Source: Halopiger goleimassiliensis (lineage in GTDB: Archaea > Halobacteriota > Halobacteria > Halobacteriales > Natrialbaceae). From it: a stretch of 64,000 nucleotides of DNA. This document shows, piece by piece, positions 63,100-64,000 of the stretch. The notes under the pieces were generated by a model. The model was not told where the DNA came from. It did no database searches and saw only the letters and a program-made list of their open reading frames with translations. The translations under genes were made by a program, and so were the position numbers. The stretch's first letter is position 1. Each line of letters starts with the position of its first letter. Location of the stretch: positions 1,997,360 through 2,061,359 of the forward strand of contig NZ_HG315690.1 of assembly GCF_000455345.1 (NCBI RefSeq), read 5' to 3'.

Positions 63100-64000
63100 C
63101 TAGAGGATCCGCTTCCCGAACGCGCTCGCCGCGAGTTCGGCCGCCAGGATCGCCGTCTCGTTGCCCTCGTCGAGGATGGGGTTCACCTCGACGACGTCCA
63201 TCGAGCGAAGGACGTCGTCGCGCTCGTGGCGTTTGGAGACGGTCTCGAGCGCGGAGTGGGCCTCTCGGTAGGTGACACCGCCCCGTACTGGCGTTCCGAC
63301 GCCGGGCGCGGCCGTCGGGTCGAGCCAGTCGAGATCGAGGCTGACGTGGATTCCGTCGGTCCCGTCGGTCGCGACCTCGAGGGCGTCTTCGACGACGGCG
63401 GTGATCCCGCGCTCGTCGATGTCGGCCATCGTAAAGGCAGTCATCTCGCTCTCCCGGACGAGTTCACGCTCGCGGTCGTCGATGCTCCGGAGGCCGACGT
63501 AGGCGATCGACTCCTCGCGGACGGTGGGGGCGTTTGCCCAGTCCATCTCGCCGAAGACGCCACGGCCGAGCACCGCGCCGAGGGGCATCCCGTGGACGTT
63601 CCCGCTCGGCGACGTCTCGGGGGTGTTGAGGTCGGCGTGGGCGTCGAACCAGATCCCGCCGAGGGTCGCGTCTTCGGCCGATCCGACCATCGATCCGATC
63701 GCGACCGAGTGATCGCCGCCGAGGACGAGCGGGAACTCGCCGTCGGCGAGCGTCGCCGCGACCTCCTCCGAGAGGCGCGAACAGACGTCTTCGATCTCGC
63801 GGAGGAACTTGGCGTCGCCGCGGACCGGTGGATCCGCGTCGGGATCGCGTTCCTCGGCACGAGGGACGAACAGATCACCGCTATCGACGGTGTCGACGCC
63901 GGCTTGCTCGAGTTCGTCGCTCAACCCCGCGTATCTGATCGCCGACGGGCCCATGTCGACGCCGCGGCGGTTCGCCCCGTAGTCCATCGGTGCGCCGATG
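63100..64000 (-). CDS. rocF: Arginase (ureohydrolase), 5' truncated by window edge
   Basis: Arginase hydrolyses arginine to ornithine and urea with a Mn pair. The frame shows GGDHSVAIG, WFDAHADLNTPETSPSGNVHGMPL and HVSLDLDWLDPTAAPGVGTPVRGG, the Mn-binding His and Asp motifs; the ETSPSGNVHGMPL and APGVGTP strings are more like arginase than agmatinase. The internal ATG at 63987 would drop the usual N-terminus, and the codons upstream read IGAP, so the gene continues beyond the window. Confidence 0.85.
   Translation of the reverse strand, partial: IGAPMDYGANRRGVDMGPSAIRYAGLSDELEQAGVDTVDSGDLFVPRAEERDPDADPPVRGDAKFLREIEDVCSRLSEEVAATLADGEFPLVLGGDHSVAIGSMVGSAEDATLGGIWFDAHADLNTPETSPSGNVHGMPLGAVLGRGVFGEMDWANAPTVREESIAYVGLRSIDDRERELVRESEMTAFTMADIDERGITAVVEDALEVATDGTDGIHVSLDLDWLDPTAAPGVGTPVRGGVTYREAHSALETVSKRHERDDVLRSMDVVEVNPILDEGNETAILAAELAASAFGKRIL

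Noticed and set aside
1-64000. Over-representation of CTCGAG across the window
   Set aside because: It mainly reflects Leu-Glu codons and haloarchaeal composition; I cannot separate a functional signal without counting.

Overview
The window is chromosomal DNA from an extremely halophilic archaeon (class Halobacteria, probably Natrialbales-like). Base composition is GC-rich, the predicted proteins are strongly acidic, and gene families typical of haloarchaea are present: HalOD1 domains, bacterio-opsin-activator-type HTH regulators, a halolysin-type Tat protease, a fused CoxA-CoxC oxidase subunit, CarS for archaeal lipids, and the RbkR riboflavin kinase/regulator. Many start codons lie about 25-30 bases after a TATA-like box, as in leaderless archaeal transcripts.

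Layout. 1-8.5 kb: 5'-truncated XRE regulator, gcvT-gcvH, an aldehyde dehydrogenase, a small signalling cluster (HalOD1, two bacterio-opsin-activator-type HTH proteins, one DUF7344-type protein), proline dehydrogenase and a DUF502 membrane protein. 8.5-16.5 kb: secreted subtilase, ilvE, then a regulator, beta-propeller lipoprotein and CopC-CopD fusion that look like a copper unit, and a small membrane protein. 16.5-31 kb: ribB-rbkR, a DICT protein, tyw1, small membrane proteins, thrS with a structured upstream region, HAD hydrolase/class II aldolase, Nudix, pyrE, esterase, carS, a 43-residue zinc ribbon, a D-2-hydroxyacid dehydrogenase, eS8, a hairpin-rich intergenic element, a thiamine-binding-type protein, a second HalOD1 protein and tRNA-Gly(GCC).

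31.3-46 kb is the archaeal S10/spc ribosomal-protein cluster: SPOUT methyltransferase, uL3, uL4, uL23, uL2, uS19, uL22, uS3, uL29, Rpp29, uS17, uL14, uL24, eS4, uL5, uS14, uS8, uL6, eL32, eL19, uL18, uS5, uL30, uL15, SecY. Genes are packed with 1-10 base overlaps or gaps of a few bases. The usual downstream genes (adk, the DUF106 insertase-like protein, cmk, truB/cbf5) follow only at 53.9-58.7 kb. Between them sit a membrane protein, a terminal oxidase locus (subunit IV; CoxAC; CoxB), a second subtilase and an amphi-Trp gene that appears frameshifted.

58.7-64 kb: tRNA-Pro(GGG) followed by degenerate tRNA 3'-end copies and a VapBC-like toxin-antitoxin pair with a palindromic operator, an orphan Nmad3-like gene, an acyltransferase, an NDH-2-like oxidoreductase and a 5'-truncated arginase.

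No complete new multi-gene system was found. The most unusual signals are the structured region upstream of thrS, tRNA-fragment scars next to both tRNA genes, the hairpin array near 29.5 kb, the toxin-antitoxin operator, the missing K-channel lysine in CoxAC, and several very small genes.
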